Shown here: one piece after another, positions 34,666 to 44,160 of the stretch
Layout of the letters: each line of letters starts with the position of its first letter
Numbering within the stretch: position 1 is the first letter of the stretch
Origin: UBA668 sp963720695
GTDB taxonomy: Bacteria; Actinomycetota; Acidimicrobiia; Acidimicrobiales; Ilumatobacteraceae
Assembly: GCA_963720695.1 (NCBI GenBank)
Contig: CAVRGG010000001.1
Span: 248,001-312,000, forward strand
Reading direction: 5' to 3'
DNA length: 64,000 nt
Notes under the pieces: generated by a model
What the model was told of the DNA's origin: nothing
Seen by the model: the letters and a program-made list of their open reading frames with translations, nothing else
Database searches by the model: none
Translations under genes and position numbers: made by a program

Positions 34666-35685
34666 TCACCATCGGTTGCGGGCCTCCTCGGCGAAACCGC
34701 GGATGCCGGCGACATCCACCGGCACGCCGTCCTCGCCGACGATACGCCCGCTCCATGTGCCGAAGCACTGGTGCACCTCCATGCGGAGCACCTTGAGGTC
34801 GGTGACGTCGTATCGATCGAACGTCGGGGTCAGGGTGACGTCGATCTGATCCGACCCTGTCGTGCGCACTCGCCACGGGTGCATCGGGTGTTCCCAGTCG
34901 TAGGTCCACTCGAGCTCCTCGCTGACCTTTGTCAGCCGCCCGTCGATGCAGAGCGCGTTCTCCGTGGCACCGGTGCCCACGGTCCACTTGCCGCCGAACT
35001 GCAGCCCGACGAGATGGCCGTCGCTGCGGCCCGAGGCGGCCGCCCAGTTCCATCGATTGGAGTAGGGCCAGATGCCGCGGCCGAGGTCCTGCACGCCCCA
35101 GGCGTCGTGTGCGGCGTCGACGCTCCACGTACGGTCGCCGACGCGCACGTGACCGGTGGCAGGGCGGGTGTTCTGCTTGGACGTGAACTGGAACGTCCGC
35201 TCGCTCCAGGGGATGACGACGTTCAGCGACTCATGGCCGGCCGGCTTGGCGACGGAGATGTCGACGTCGATGTCGCCCGACGGTGATGCGCCGCTGGCGA
35301 CGAGGCGCGTGGTCGCCTCGGTCTCCTCGATGCGGAGCGTGAACGTCGGGTCCGAGTGGCCGACGACGCCGGTGCACACCTGCTCGGGCAGCTCGAACCC
35401 GCGTGCCAGCGGCTTCAGGACCCCCGCCGTTGCCTGCAGGTCGGAGCCGTGCTCCATCACCCAGACGTTCGCGAGTCCGGCGTAGTCGATGTCGGCGTAC
35501 ACGAACGACACCACGACCTCGTCGGTGATGACGCACCAGTAGTCCCAGCGCTTCTTGCGGCCCCAGCGATGTCGGAGATTCGCCCGCAACATCGGCGCTC
35601 GAGCCCAACCGCGGGCCGCGGGATGCAGCCGGCCACGAGCATCGCAGAGGTCGACGGGCGTCGTGATCTCGCGTTCCGCCGGCAC
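34666..35685 (-). CDS. DUF2804 domain protein
   Basis: 339 residues. RKKRWDYWCVITDEVVVSFVYADIDYAG (core RWDYWCVI) and DHDAWGVQDLGRGIWPYSNRWNWA (core GRGIWPYSNRWNWA) are characteristic of DUF2804, a lipocalin-like/hydroxyneurosporene-synthase-like beta-rich family of unknown function. The start lies four bases downstream of lysS, so it is probably cotranscribed. No signal peptide is evident. Confidence 0.82.
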   Translation of the reverse strand: MPAEREITTPVDLCDARGRLHPAARGWARAPMLRANLRHRWGRKKRWDYWCVITDEVVVSFVYADIDYAGLANVWVMEHGSDLQATAGVLKPLARGFELPEQVCTGVVGHSDPTFTLRIEETEATTRLVASGASPSGDIDVDISVAKPAGHESLNVVIPWSERTFQFTSKQNTRPATGHVRVGDRTWSVDAAHDAWGVQDLGRGIWPYSNRWNWAAASGRSDGHLVGLQFGGKWTVGTGATENALCIDGRLTKVSEELEWTYDWEHPMHPWRVRTTGSDQIDVTLTPTFDRYDVTDLKVLRMEVHQCFGTWSGRIVGEDGVPVDVAGIRGFAEEARNRW

Positions 35686-35689
35686 GGGC

Positions 35690-37246
35690 TCAGAACACCT
35701 CGGGACGCAACGTCGGGAAGAGGATGACTTCCTTGATCGAGTTCACCCCGGCGATGAGCATGGCGACTCGGTCCATCCCGATGCCAAGGCCGCCGGTGGG
35801 CGGCAGCCCGTACTCCAGTGCCCGCAGGTAGTCCTCGTCGATGGCGGTGGAGGCCTCGTCGTCGCCGAGGTCCTTGGCCCTCTGTTCGTCCTCGAAGCGG
35901 AGCCGCTGCTCGACGGGATCGTTCAGCTCGGAGTAACCGTTGGCGAGCTCTCGCGCCCCGACGAAGAGCTCGAACCGCTCCGTGAGGTAGGGGTCGTTGC
36001 GGTCCACCCGGGCCAGCGGGGAGATCTCGACCGGATGACCCGTGACGAACGTCGGGGCGATCAGGGTGTGCTCCGCAGTGGCCTCGAACAGCTCCTCGAT
36101 GATCTTGCCCGAACCCCAACGCGGGTGGACGGGGACGCGGTGCTCGGCGGCGAGCGCCCGCAGATCCTCGACGGGCTGCGACGGGTGGACCTCCACGCCG
36201 ATCGCCTCCTCGACGAGGTCGATCATGCGCGCCCGTCGCCACGGCTGGGCGAGGTCCACCGGCTCCGACCCGCCGTCGGGCCGGAACACGGTGACGACCG
36301 ACGTACCGGTCGCGTCGACGGCGGCCTGCGTGATCAAGGTCTCGGTGATCTCGATGACGTCCTCGACGTCGGCGAAGGCCTGGTAGAGCTCCATCATCGT
36401 GAACTCGGGGTTGTGCCGAGTGCTGATGCCCTCGTTGCGGAAGATGCGGCCGATCTCGAAGACCCGCTCCATCCCGCCGACGATGAGGCGCTTCAGGTGC
36501 AGCTCGAGCGCGATGCGCAGGTACAGCTGCATGTCGAGCGTGTTGTGGTGCGTGATGAAGGGCCGCGCGTGCGCGCCGCCGGCCTCGACGTGGAGCACCG
36601 GGGTCTCGACCTCGATGAAGTCGCGCTCGTGCAGCGTGCGGCGGAAGCTGGCGATGATCGCGTGGCGGATGCGGAAGTTGCGGCGCGCCTCGTCGTTGAC
36701 GATGAGGTCGGCGTAGCGCTGGCGGAAGCGGGTGTCGGTGTCGGTGAGCCCGTGCCACTTGTCGGGCATCGGGCGCACCGCCTTGGAGAGCAGCTCGAAT
36801 CGCTCGACCTTCACGCTGAGCTCGCCCTTGCGGGTGGTCATCACGGTGCCGTGGACCCCGACCCAGTCGCCGAGGTCGAGCTCCTTGAACGCGTCGAACG
36901 GGGCATCGCCGACGACGGCCTTGGACACGAACAACTGCACCTCGTCGTCGCGATCGCGCATCGTGGCGAAGACGAGCTTGCCCGAATCGCGCGACAGCAT
37001 GATGCGACCGGCAACTGCGACGGCATCGACGGTCTCGGTCCCGGCGGCGAGCTCTCCGAAACGCTTCCTCAGTTCGTGGAGGGTGGTCGTCCGGTCGAAT
37101 CGGTACGGGTACGGGTTCGTCCCCTCCGTGCGCAGGTCGGCGAGCTTCTGGAGGCGCTTGGCCTTCTCCGCCGCGAGTCCACTGCCCGACAGGGCCTGGT
37201 CGTCGTCGGTCTCGCCGATGGTCTCGTTCGGGTCGTCGCTGCTCAC
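35690..37246 (-). CDS. lysS: lysine-tRNA ligase (class II)
   Basis: 518-residue class II aminoacyl-tRNA synthetase charging tRNA-Lys. N-terminal OB-fold (about 60-160, VAVAGRIMLSRDSGKLVFA) is followed by the catalytic core: motif 1 FIEVETPVLHVEAGGAHARPF, motif 2 FEIGRIFRNEGISTRHNPEFT (central FRNEGIS..HNPEFT) and motif 3 GLGIGMDRVAMLI near the end. GTG 37246 follows a TACCGT box by nine bases. Normal length and complete, so functional. Confidence 0.95.
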   Translation of the reverse strand: MSSDDPNETIGETDDDQALSGSGLAAEKAKRLQKLADLRTEGTNPYPYRFDRTTTLHELRKRFGELAAGTETVDAVAVAGRIMLSRDSGKLVFATMRDRDDEVQLFVSKAVVGDAPFDAFKELDLGDWVGVHGTVMTTRKGELSVKVERFELLSKAVRPMPDKWHGLTDTDTRFRQRYADLIVNDEARRNFRIRHAIIASFRRTLHERDFIEVETPVLHVEAGGAHARPFITHHNTLDMQLYLRIALELHLKRLIVGGMERVFEIGRIFRNEGISTRHNPEFTMMELYQAFADVEDVIEITETLITQAAVDATGTSVVTVFRPDGGSEPVDLAQPWRRARMIDLVEEAIGVEVHPSQPVEDLRALAAEHRVPVHPRWGSGKIIEELFEATAEHTLIAPTFVTGHPVEISPLARVDRNDPYLTERFELFVGARELANGYSELNDPVEQRLRFEDEQRAKDLGDDEASTAIDEDYLRALEYGLPPTGGLGIGMDRVAMLIAGVNSIKEVILFPTLRPEVF

Positions 37247-37348
37247 AGTCCTTTGACGGTAGTGGTTTCTGCAGGGCTTTCCCCGATCGTTTCGACCCGT
37301 TGGTAGCCTTGCGCTCCGAGCGGGCCCGACCTTTCAAGGAGTCAATGG

Positions 37349-38707
37349 ATGTCGCGACACCGGGGAACCGCTGCAGCTGCGCTGGTCGTGCTCGCGGTGT
37401 TCACGTCCGGACTGGTCGCCGATGCGGCCGTCCCCGTGGCCACCATCACCGACTCGGCGACGGCCACTGCGACCGCCGTGCCGGTGGAGCAGCCCTTCGA
37501 CGCCGTCACCGTGTACCAGTCCGGTGCGTTGACCGCACCCATCCGGGACACGGCGCTCGCGGTCGCGAACGGGCTCGGTGTGCCGGCGGCAGTCGGGCGA
37601 GGTTTCTCGGCGCTGATGACCGGCATCCGTCGTGGCGGCACGTTCATCCAGAAGTCGTCGGGCGCCGGGTGGGCCTTCCCGATGGCCGTGACGGCGCTGC
37701 CGCTGGAGGCGATCGGTGGCGTCATGGGTCGTGATGCCGCCAGCCCGGTCGCCACGGGCATGATCATCATGGGTCAGACCACGGCGTCGTTGCGCGGCGC
37801 GCAGCAGGGCGACGTCGTCGACTTCGTCGGCCCGTACGGCACCACCGTGTCGTTCATGATCGGTCGGATCGGCAGCGATGCCGAGGTCGGCGGCACCGAG
37901 ATCGTGATGACCAACCAGATGGCCGACCTGCTCGGCGCGGGCGTGGAGACCCGCGTGCTGATCTACGGCCAGTTCGATCGCACGGCCATGGCCAACGCGT
38001 TGATCGCGTACGGCCTCTACGCGAACACCAAGGTGCGGGTGCGCACCACCTGGGACCCCGCCGATCCCGACGACACGATGGGGCTCGCCAAGACCAAGTC
38101 GTTGCTCGGCGAGTTCGACTTCTACTACGCCGGTCTGTCGGCGAGCGGGTGGACGTCGATGAACGCAACGTGGCGCAACACCTACCTGCCGCCGGCGCGC
38201 GAGACCTATCCACTCGGCCTGAAGGCGATGTGCAACACGACGATCAAGGCCGACCTCACCGCAGCGCTCAACGAGGTCGCGAACACGTATCCGTCCTTGA
38301 TCGGCGCCTACACCGGTCTCGACATCGCCAACGCCAACGCCTACGGCGGTTGCGCCACGGGCTCGGTCCGCTTCACGAGGAACGGCTCGAACCTCGGCTC
38401 GGTGTCTCGCCACTCGTGGGGCCAACCGCTGGATGTCAGCACCGTCGCCAACTGCCAGGGCTGCGTGCCGAAGATGGACTGTCGCGTCGTGCGGATCTTC
38501 CGCAAGCACGGCTTCGCCTGGGGCGGCAACTTCCTCCTGCCCGACGGGATGCACTTCGAGTGGGTCGGCGGTTCCCGCAACCTGCTGCAGTACCCGTCGA
38601 AGTACTGCCCCAACACACCCACCGGCAATCCGCAGGGGATCGGCACGTCACCACCACCGGCGGGTCGCGACACGCTGTTCGCCAACGACGGGCTCAGCGA
38701 TGAGTGA
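37349..38707 (+). CDS. secreted M15/extensin-like peptidase-domain protein
   Basis: 452 residues. Signal peptide at 1-26 (RHRGTAAAALVVLAVFTSG then ADA) predicts export. The C-terminal domain has SRHSWGQPLDVST near residue 352, the SxHxxGxAxD zinc-ligand motif, and MHFEWVG near 408, the HFE-type second ligand, of VanY/DacB-like M15 peptidases that cut D-Ala-containing peptidoglycan stems. Ala of the motif is Leu. Region 40-250 is unknown, with no named domain. AAGGAG ribosome site and TAGCCT lie upstream. Likely a cell-wall hydrolase. Confidence 0.75.
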   Translation: MSRHRGTAAAALVVLAVFTSGLVADAAVPVATITDSATATATAVPVEQPFDAVTVYQSGALTAPIRDTALAVANGLGVPAAVGRGFSALMTGIRRGGTFIQKSSGAGWAFPMAVTALPLEAIGGVMGRDAASPVATGMIIMGQTTASLRGAQQGDVVDFVGPYGTTVSFMIGRIGSDAEVGGTEIVMTNQMADLLGAGVETRVLIYGQFDRTAMANALIAYGLYANTKVRVRTTWDPADPDDTMGLAKTKSLLGEFDFYYAGLSASGWTSMNATWRNTYLPPARETYPLGLKAMCNTTIKADLTAALNEVANTYPSLIGAYTGLDIANANAYGGCATGSVRFTRNGSNLGSVSRHSWGQPLDVSTVANCQGCVPKMDCRVVRIFRKHGFAWGGNFLLPDGMHFEWVGGSRNLLQYPSKYCPNTPTGNPQGIGTSPPPAGRDTLFANDGLSDE

Positions 38708-39563
38708 CGACCGTCGGATGATGGAGCCCGTCCGCCTCTGGGTGGCCGACCAGATCCGGACCCGCGTCGTGGGCGACCAGCCCGAGGACAAGGCACTCGC
38801 CATCATGCAGGCACCCGGTCCCCGTTGGTTCGGCGAGGATCGAGTGATTCGACGCGTTCACGCCGATGCCTCGATGTTCGTGGGCGGGATGCGGGCGCTG
38901 CTGCTGCAGTCGTTGCATCCCTTGGCGATGGCCGGAGTGGCCCAACACTCCGACTACCGCGCCGACCCGTGGGGCAGGCTGCAGCGCACGGCCGACTTCC
39001 TCGCCGCCACCACGTTCGGGCCGCAGGATGTCGCCGCGGCGGCCGTCGCTCGGGTTCGGGCGGTGCACACCACGGTTCGCGGGCGAGCCTCCGATGGTCG
39101 CGCCTACTCCGCCAACGACCCCCACCTGCTCCGGTGGGTGCACGTCTGCGAGGTCGACAGCTTCCTTTCGGCCTACCGTCGTTACGGCGCCTCCGACATC
39201 AGCGCGGACGAGGCCGACGAATACGTCGCTGACATGGCCGTCGTCGCCGAGCGGCTCGGGGTGAATCACCCGCCGACTTCCGTCGCCGATCTCCGGGCGG
39301 AGATCCGGGACTTCCGCGACGAGCTCCGCGGCACTCGCGAGGCGCGCGAGGCGGCGCGGTTCTTGTTGCTCGATCCACCGTTGCCGCTCGCCGCCCGAGC
39401 GCCGTACGCCGTGCTCGGCGCCGCCGCCGTCTCGCTGCTGCCCGGGTGGAGTCGGTGGCCGCTGCGGCTGCCGTACCTCCCCTTGAGCGAGACCGTCGTC
39501 GTGCGGCCCGCGGGGGCGGCGATCACCCAGCTGATCCGCTGGTCACTGGCTCCGGCCGCCTGA
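38700..39563 (+). CDS. DUF2236 / MpaB-like oxygenase-family protein
   Basis: 287 residues. HADASMFVGGMRALLLQSLHPLAMAGVAQHSDY (core LLLQSLHPLAMAGVAQHSDY) and LRWVHVCEVDSFLSAYRRYG are the classic DUF2236 segments; the family is related to latex-clearing protein Lcp and MpaB-type heme oxygenases, with His residues in HPLA and WVHV as heme or metal ligands. Biological substrate unknown. It overlaps the preceding gene by eight bases, so is translationally coupled to it. Confidence 0.85.
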   Translation: MSDDRRMMEPVRLWVADQIRTRVVGDQPEDKALAIMQAPGPRWFGEDRVIRRVHADASMFVGGMRALLLQSLHPLAMAGVAQHSDYRADPWGRLQRTADFLAATTFGPQDVAAAAVARVRAVHTTVRGRASDGRAYSANDPHLLRWVHVCEVDSFLSAYRRYGASDISADEADEYVADMAVVAERLGVNHPPTSVADLRAEIRDFRDELRGTREAREAARFLLLDPPLPLAARAPYAVLGAAAVSLLPGWSRWPLRLPYLPLSETVVVRPAGAAITQLIRWSLAPAA

Positions 39564-39585
39564 CGGCCGGATAACCTCCAGCATC

Positions 39586-40947
39586 GTGTCGACTCGCTTC
39601 GTGATCATCGGCGGTGGGCCTGCGGGCAACACCGCGGCAACCCACGCCGCCCGCCTCGGTGCCGAGGTCACGCTCATCGAACGTGATGTCATCGGCGGCG
39701 CGGCCCACCTCTGGGACTGCATCCCCTCCAAGACCATGATCGCCACCGGTGGAGCGATGAGCTTCACCCGACGCATCCAAGGCATGGGCCTCGAACAGCA
39801 GGAAGCCGAGGTCGACATCGAGGCGCTCACCGAGCGGATCGACAGCATCAAAGGTCATCTGCAGGCCAACACCACGCGATTGCTGGAGAGCCAGGGTGTG
39901 GACCTGGTCCACGGCACCGCACGGATGGTGAGCCCTCATGAGGTCGAGCTCACCTCGGCGGCCGGAGTGCGGGTCATTCCCGCCGATGCGGTGCTCATCG
40001 CCACCGGGTCGAGTCCGCGTATTCCCGAGTGGTGCCAGCCCGACGGGGAACGGATCCTCACGACGCGAGAGTGCTATCCGCCGCGGATCTTCCCGCGCAG
40101 CATGACCGTCATCGGCTCCGGCGTCACGGGAGTGGAGTTCGTGCACATGTTCTCCAGCTTCGGTGCCGAAGTCACCCTGGTGGTCAGCCGCCAGCAGGTC
40201 CTGCCGCAGAAGGATCCCGAAGTCGCCGCAGTGCTCGAGGACGACTTCCTCCGCCGTGGCGTCCGGTTGCTGAAGGGGGCGCGGGCAACCGCGATCGAGC
40301 GCGAGGGTGACGACGTCGTGGTCCGCTGCGACGACGGGCGCGTCGTGCGCAGCTCGCACGCGGTCCTCGCGATCGGCTCCGTGCCCAACACCGACGGCCT
40401 GGGCCTCGCCGATGCCGGCGTGGAGATGGACCGTGGCGGCTACATCACGATCAACCGCCACTGCCAGAGCAGCCAACCCCACATCTATGCCGCCGGCGAC
40501 GTGTCGGGCAAGCTGCCGCTGTCCAGCGTGGCCAGCATGCAGGGGCGCAAGGTCGCCGAGCACGTCATGGGCCTGTCCAAGGTGGCCCACCGCCATCTCG
40601 ACTACGACAAGGCGGCGAGCGCGATCTTCACCGAACCCGAGATCGCCGACGTCGGTCTCGCGGAGGCCGACGCGTTCGCGGTCGGCCGCAAGATCCGGGT
40701 CACCAAGGTGCCCTTCTCGGCCACACCGAAGGCGCTCATCAACAACGACTCGCGTGGGTTCGTGAAGATCATCAGCGACCCGGCGACCGGGGTCGTGCTG
40801 GGTGGATCCATCGTCGGTCGCCACGCGGCCGAACTGATCAGCGTCATCGCGCTGGCAGTCACTGCGAACCTCAAGGTCACCGACATCGTCGAGAGCCTGC
40901 TGGTCCATCCGGCCCTCGCAGAAGCGTTGGCCGAAGCAGCCGAGTGA
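39586..40947 (+). CDS. FAD pyridine-nucleotide-disulfide-family oxidoreductase, LpdA-like
   Basis: 453-residue flavoprotein. FVIIGGGPAGNTAATHAA binds FAD, IGSGVTGVEFVHMFSSFGAEVTLV binds NAD(P), and IYAAGDVSGK the second FAD site. Where dihydrolipoamide dehydrogenase has CxxxxC, this reads AHLWDCIPSKT with only the second Cys, as in Mycobacterium LpdA (Rv3303c-type) quinone reductases and unlike soluble transhydrogenase. So disulfide chemistry is impossible and NAD(P)H-quinone reduction is more likely. GTG 39586 has TAACCT eight bases upstream. Confidence 0.85.
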   Translation: MSTRFVIIGGGPAGNTAATHAARLGAEVTLIERDVIGGAAHLWDCIPSKTMIATGGAMSFTRRIQGMGLEQQEAEVDIEALTERIDSIKGHLQANTTRLLESQGVDLVHGTARMVSPHEVELTSAAGVRVIPADAVLIATGSSPRIPEWCQPDGERILTTRECYPPRIFPRSMTVIGSGVTGVEFVHMFSSFGAEVTLVVSRQQVLPQKDPEVAAVLEDDFLRRGVRLLKGARATAIEREGDDVVVRCDDGRVVRSSHAVLAIGSVPNTDGLGLADAGVEMDRGGYITINRHCQSSQPHIYAAGDVSGKLPLSSVASMQGRKVAEHVMGLSKVAHRHLDYDKAASAIFTEPEIADVGLAEADAFAVGRKIRVTKVPFSATPKALINNDSRGFVKIISDPATGVVLGGSIVGRHAAELISVIALAVTANLKVTDIVESLLVHPALAEALAEAAE

Positions 40948-41417
40948 TGGAGTCAGAGGAGCGAAGCGGGCCGGTGGTGCCCGCCGGGGTCATCCTCGCG
41001 CCCCTCTGGCGGCGCGTCGTCGGGTTCGTGATCGATCAGTTCGTGGCCGGCCTCGGGCCGTTCGCAGTGTTCCTCGCGTTGGGGTACGCGCCCAAGGACA
41101 TGCTCGACGGCACGCCGGGCTTCTGGTTCAACATCGCGTTCGTCTCCGTCGGGCTGCTGCACGAGACCGTCGGCGTGTGGCGATTCGGGAAGACCGTCGG
41201 CAAGTGGATCTCACGCACCCGGGTCGTGCACTCGGTGGACGGTGGGGCCGTGACGCTCAGCGCCGCGCTGATCCGGTCGCTGGTGCCCGCGGCCTTCGGA
41301 GTGATCCCCGGCGTCGGGCTGTTCCTCGGCATGGGCGTGTACCTGTGGGCGTTCGTCGACCCCCGTCGCCAAGGCATCCACGACAAGGCCGCCGCCACGC
41401 TCGTCGTCCTCGGCTGA
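40947..41417 (+). CDS. RDD-family membrane protein
   Basis: 156 residues. APLWRRVVGFVIDQFVAGLGPFAVFLALG, with the R..D pattern of the RDD domain in helix 1, then TVGKWISRTRVV (G-x-x-x-GK) and a last helix pair with VDPRRQGIHDKAAATLVV. RDD proteins are small membrane proteins of uncertain role, some being ion antiporters. ATG 40947 overlaps the upstream stop by one base (TGATG); an upstream GTG is in frame. Confidence 0.85.
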   Translation: MESEERSGPVVPAGVILAPLWRRVVGFVIDQFVAGLGPFAVFLALGYAPKDMLDGTPGFWFNIAFVSVGLLHETVGVWRFGKTVGKWISRTRVVHSVDGGAVTLSAALIRSLVPAAFGVIPGVGLFLGMGVYLWAFVDPRRQGIHDKAAATLVVLG

Positions 41418-41550
41418 CCCCTCGACCACCCCACGCCCTCTCGGGCCGTCCCCGGCCCCCGGGTCCCCGCCCCCCTCTCCCCGGTCTCGCTTCCCATGCC
41501 ATGGCTGGAGGCAGAAAATCCGCCTCCGCCCATGACGTGAAGGGTCGGAC

Positions 41551-41616
41551 GGGGCGCGGTCGGGGATGGGGCGCGGTGGGGAACGGGGCGCGGTGAGGAA
41601 CCGGGCGCGGGACGGG
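41551..41616. repeat. 17-bp GC-rich tandem repeat
   Basis: GGGGCGCGGT recurs at 41551, 41568 and 41585 with a 17-base period and a decayed fourth copy at 41602. It lies in the 204-base gap between the convergent RDD and carboxylase genes; the rest of the gap holds only a weak hairpin near 41500-41535. Confidence 0.75.
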
Positions 41617-41621
41617 TGAGG

Positions 41622-43394
41622 TCAGGCGATGACGACGACGACGTCGCCGGCGCCGACGGTGTCCCCGGCGGCCACCTTGATCTCCTTCACCGTGCCGGCC
41701 TTCTCCGTGGTGATCTGGTTCTCCATCTTCATCGCTTCCAGGACGACGACGGCCTGGCCGACGTCGACGGTCTGGCCGACTTCGACGAGCACCTTGACGA
41801 TCGTGCCCTGCATCGGCACCTCGACGTTGCCGCTCCCACCGGCACCGGCGCCGGCACCGCCGCCGCCCGCCGCGCGGGCGGGTTTCTTCGCCGCCTTCGC
41901 CGGTCCGGCAGCGACCATCGGTACATCCGGTACCCACATCTTCACGTCGAAGCGCTTGCCGTTCACCTCGACGGTGGTGTTGCGCTGCACGAGGGGCGCG
42001 GCGTCGTCGTCCGTCGCGGCGACGGGCTTGGGCGCCTCGACGCCGGACAGGTCGAGCGTCTCCTCGACCCACTTGGTGGAGTGCGCCATCGCCTGGAAGT
42101 CGGGGTGGCGCAGAATCGCCAGGTCGGCCGGAATCGTGGTGGCGACGCCGTCGACGACCATCTCCTCGAGGGCGCGGATCGTGCGGGCGATCGCCGTGGG
42201 GCGGTCCTTGCCCCACACGATGAGCTTGCCGACGAGGTTGTCGTAGTACTGGCTGACGGTGTCCCCGGACTCGTAGCCGGCGTCGAATCGGACGCCGAAG
42301 CCGTCGGGAGCGACGAGCTTGCTGATCGTCCCGGGGGAGGGGAGGAACTTCCCACCGGCCGGGTTCTCGGCGTTGATACGGATCTCGATGGCGTGACCGC
42401 GTCGTTGCGCGGCCACCTCGGCCTGGGTCATCGGCAACGGCTCGCCGCTGGCCACGCGGATCTGCCACTCGACGAGGTCGATCCCGGTGATCACCTCTGT
42501 GACGGGGTGCTCGACCTGTAGACGGGTGTTCATCTCGAGGAAGAAGAACTCGCCGTCCTGGTAGATGAATTCGACGGTGCCGGCGTTGAAGTAGCCCACC
42601 GCCTTCGCGGCCTTGATCGCGGCCTCGCCCATCGCCTCTTCGATGCCCGGGCCGAGATGGGTGGCCGGGGCTTCCTCGATGAGCTTCTGGTGACGACGTT
42701 GTGCCGAGCAGTCACGCGTGCTGACCCACACGACGTCGCCGTGCTGGTCGCCGACGATCTGCACTTCGACGTGGCGCGGCCAGGTGAGATAGCGCTCGAT
42801 GTAGATCTCGTCGCGGCCGAAGAACGCCTTGGATTCGCGCTGCGCGCTCTCCATGGCCTCCTGCACCTCGTCGGCCGAACGGACCACCTTCATGCCTCGG
42901 CCGCCGCCGCCGAAGGCGGCCTTGATCGCCAGCGGATAGCCGAACTCGGCGCCGAACGCACTGATCTCGTCGGGCGACGTCACGAACTCCGTGGTGCCGG
43001 GCACGATCGGCGCACCGCCGCGCAGTGCCGCCTTGCGGGAGCTGACCTTGTCGCCCATCTCGTCGATGGCTTCCGGGGGCGGGCCGATGAACGCCACGCC
43101 CTTGGCCATGATGGCGCGGGCGAAATCGGCGTTCTCGGAGAAGAAGCCGTACCCGGGGTGGACACCGTCGGCCCCGCTCTGCTCGATGGCGTGCAGGATG
43201 GCCTCGGTGTTGAGATAGCTCTCGGCCGCGGTGGTGCCACCGAGCGCGTACGCCTCGTCCGCGAGGCGGACGTGGAGCGCATCGCGATCCAAGTCGCTGT
43301 AGACCGCAACAGTCGTGATGCCAAGCTCGCGGGCTGCTCGGATGACTCGGACGGCGATCTCGCCGCGGTTGGCAATCAGGATCTTTTTCAGCAC
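41622..43394 (-). CDS. acyl-CoA carboxylase alpha subunit (biotin carboxylase + BCCP)
   Basis: 590 residues. Biotin carboxylase domain: LKKILIANRGEIAVRVIRAA start, ATP loop GGGGRGMKVV near 163, and EMNTRLQVEHPVTE (catalytic Glu/Arg region, near 288-301). A short linker leads to the biotinyl domain with EAMKMEN near 548, where the Lys carries biotin. Such subunits carboxylate acetyl-/propionyl-CoA together with a beta subunit not in this window. GTG 43394 is the start, with AAGATT seven bases before. Divergent from its own biotin ligase birA. Confidence 0.93.
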   Translation of the reverse strand: MLKKILIANRGEIAVRVIRAARELGITTVAVYSDLDRDALHVRLADEAYALGGTTAAESYLNTEAILHAIEQSGADGVHPGYGFFSENADFARAIMAKGVAFIGPPPEAIDEMGDKVSSRKAALRGGAPIVPGTTEFVTSPDEISAFGAEFGYPLAIKAAFGGGGRGMKVVRSADEVQEAMESAQRESKAFFGRDEIYIERYLTWPRHVEVQIVGDQHGDVVWVSTRDCSAQRRHQKLIEEAPATHLGPGIEEAMGEAAIKAAKAVGYFNAGTVEFIYQDGEFFFLEMNTRLQVEHPVTEVITGIDLVEWQIRVASGEPLPMTQAEVAAQRRGHAIEIRINAENPAGGKFLPSPGTISKLVAPDGFGVRFDAGYESGDTVSQYYDNLVGKLIVWGKDRPTAIARTIRALEEMVVDGVATTIPADLAILRHPDFQAMAHSTKWVEETLDLSGVEAPKPVAATDDDAAPLVQRNTTVEVNGKRFDVKMWVPDVPMVAAGPAKAAKKPARAAGGGGAGAGAGGSGNVEVPMQGTIVKVLVEVGQTVDVGQAVVVLEAMKMENQITTEKAGTVKEIKVAAGDTVGAGDVVVVIA

Positions 43395-43413
43395 AGGTGG
43401 CAATCTTGTCCGA

Positions 43414-44137
43414 ATGGACCCCCTCGGTGCCACCCCACCCGACGAAACTCATCGCGAGTGGCCGCCGAACTGGCACGTGCGCGTGGTCGCCGAGACCGGC
43501 AGCACCAACGCGGATCTCCTCGCAGCCGCCTCGCAGGGAGCGCCGAACCGAAGCGTGCTGGCGGCGCGTCACCAGACCGCGGGTCGCGGTCGGCTCGATC
43601 GTCGTTGGGACGCACCGCCCGGCGCGAACCTGCTCGTCTCGCTGCTCTTCACCGAGGTTCCCGACGTTCCCCACGTGCTGACACAGCGCGTCGGGCTGGC
43701 TGCGGCGCTCGCCGCGGAACGGATCGCCGGGGTCGACGCCCGTCTGAAGTGGCCGAACGACCTGTTGGTCGACGGCCGCAAGTTGGCCGGCGTGCTGGCG
43801 CAAGCGTCGTTCGACGCGAGGCAGCGCGCGGTCGTGGTGGGGATCGGCCTCAACGTTCGATGGGCACCGCCGGACGCGGCGCGCCTGGGAGAGGACCTGG
43901 ATCCGCTCGATGTGCTCGACGTGATGCTGCGCGTCCACGACGAGTTGCCGCTTCGACGCCTTCGACCAGTACCGCCGGCGACTGGCGACGCTCGGTTCGA
44001 AGGTGAGGGTCGAACTCGCGGGCGACGTCGTGGAGGGCCGAGCGCTCGACGTGGAGCGCGACGGACGACTGGTGGTGCTCGACGACTGCGGGATCACCCA
44101 TCGCTTCGACACGGGTGACGTCGTTCACCTGCGCTGA
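43414..44137 (+). CDS. birA: biotin-[acyl-CoA-carboxylase] ligase, frame-shifted
   Basis: About 240 residues, class I biotin ligase without an N-terminal HTH. ETGSTNADLLAAA, HQTAGRGRLDRRW (the biotinyl-AMP loop GRGRxxRxW) and LKWPNDLLVDGRKLAG are complete. One extra base near 43948-43951 breaks the tail; deleting it joins HDELP to FDAFDQYRRRLATLG and the C-terminal SH3-like domain ending at TGA 44137. Its substrate is presumably the biotin domain of the divergent carboxylase gene. As birA is normally essential, sequencing error is suspected. Confidence 0.85.
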
Positions 44138-44160
44138 CCGACGCTGCGACCCGAGGCGAG

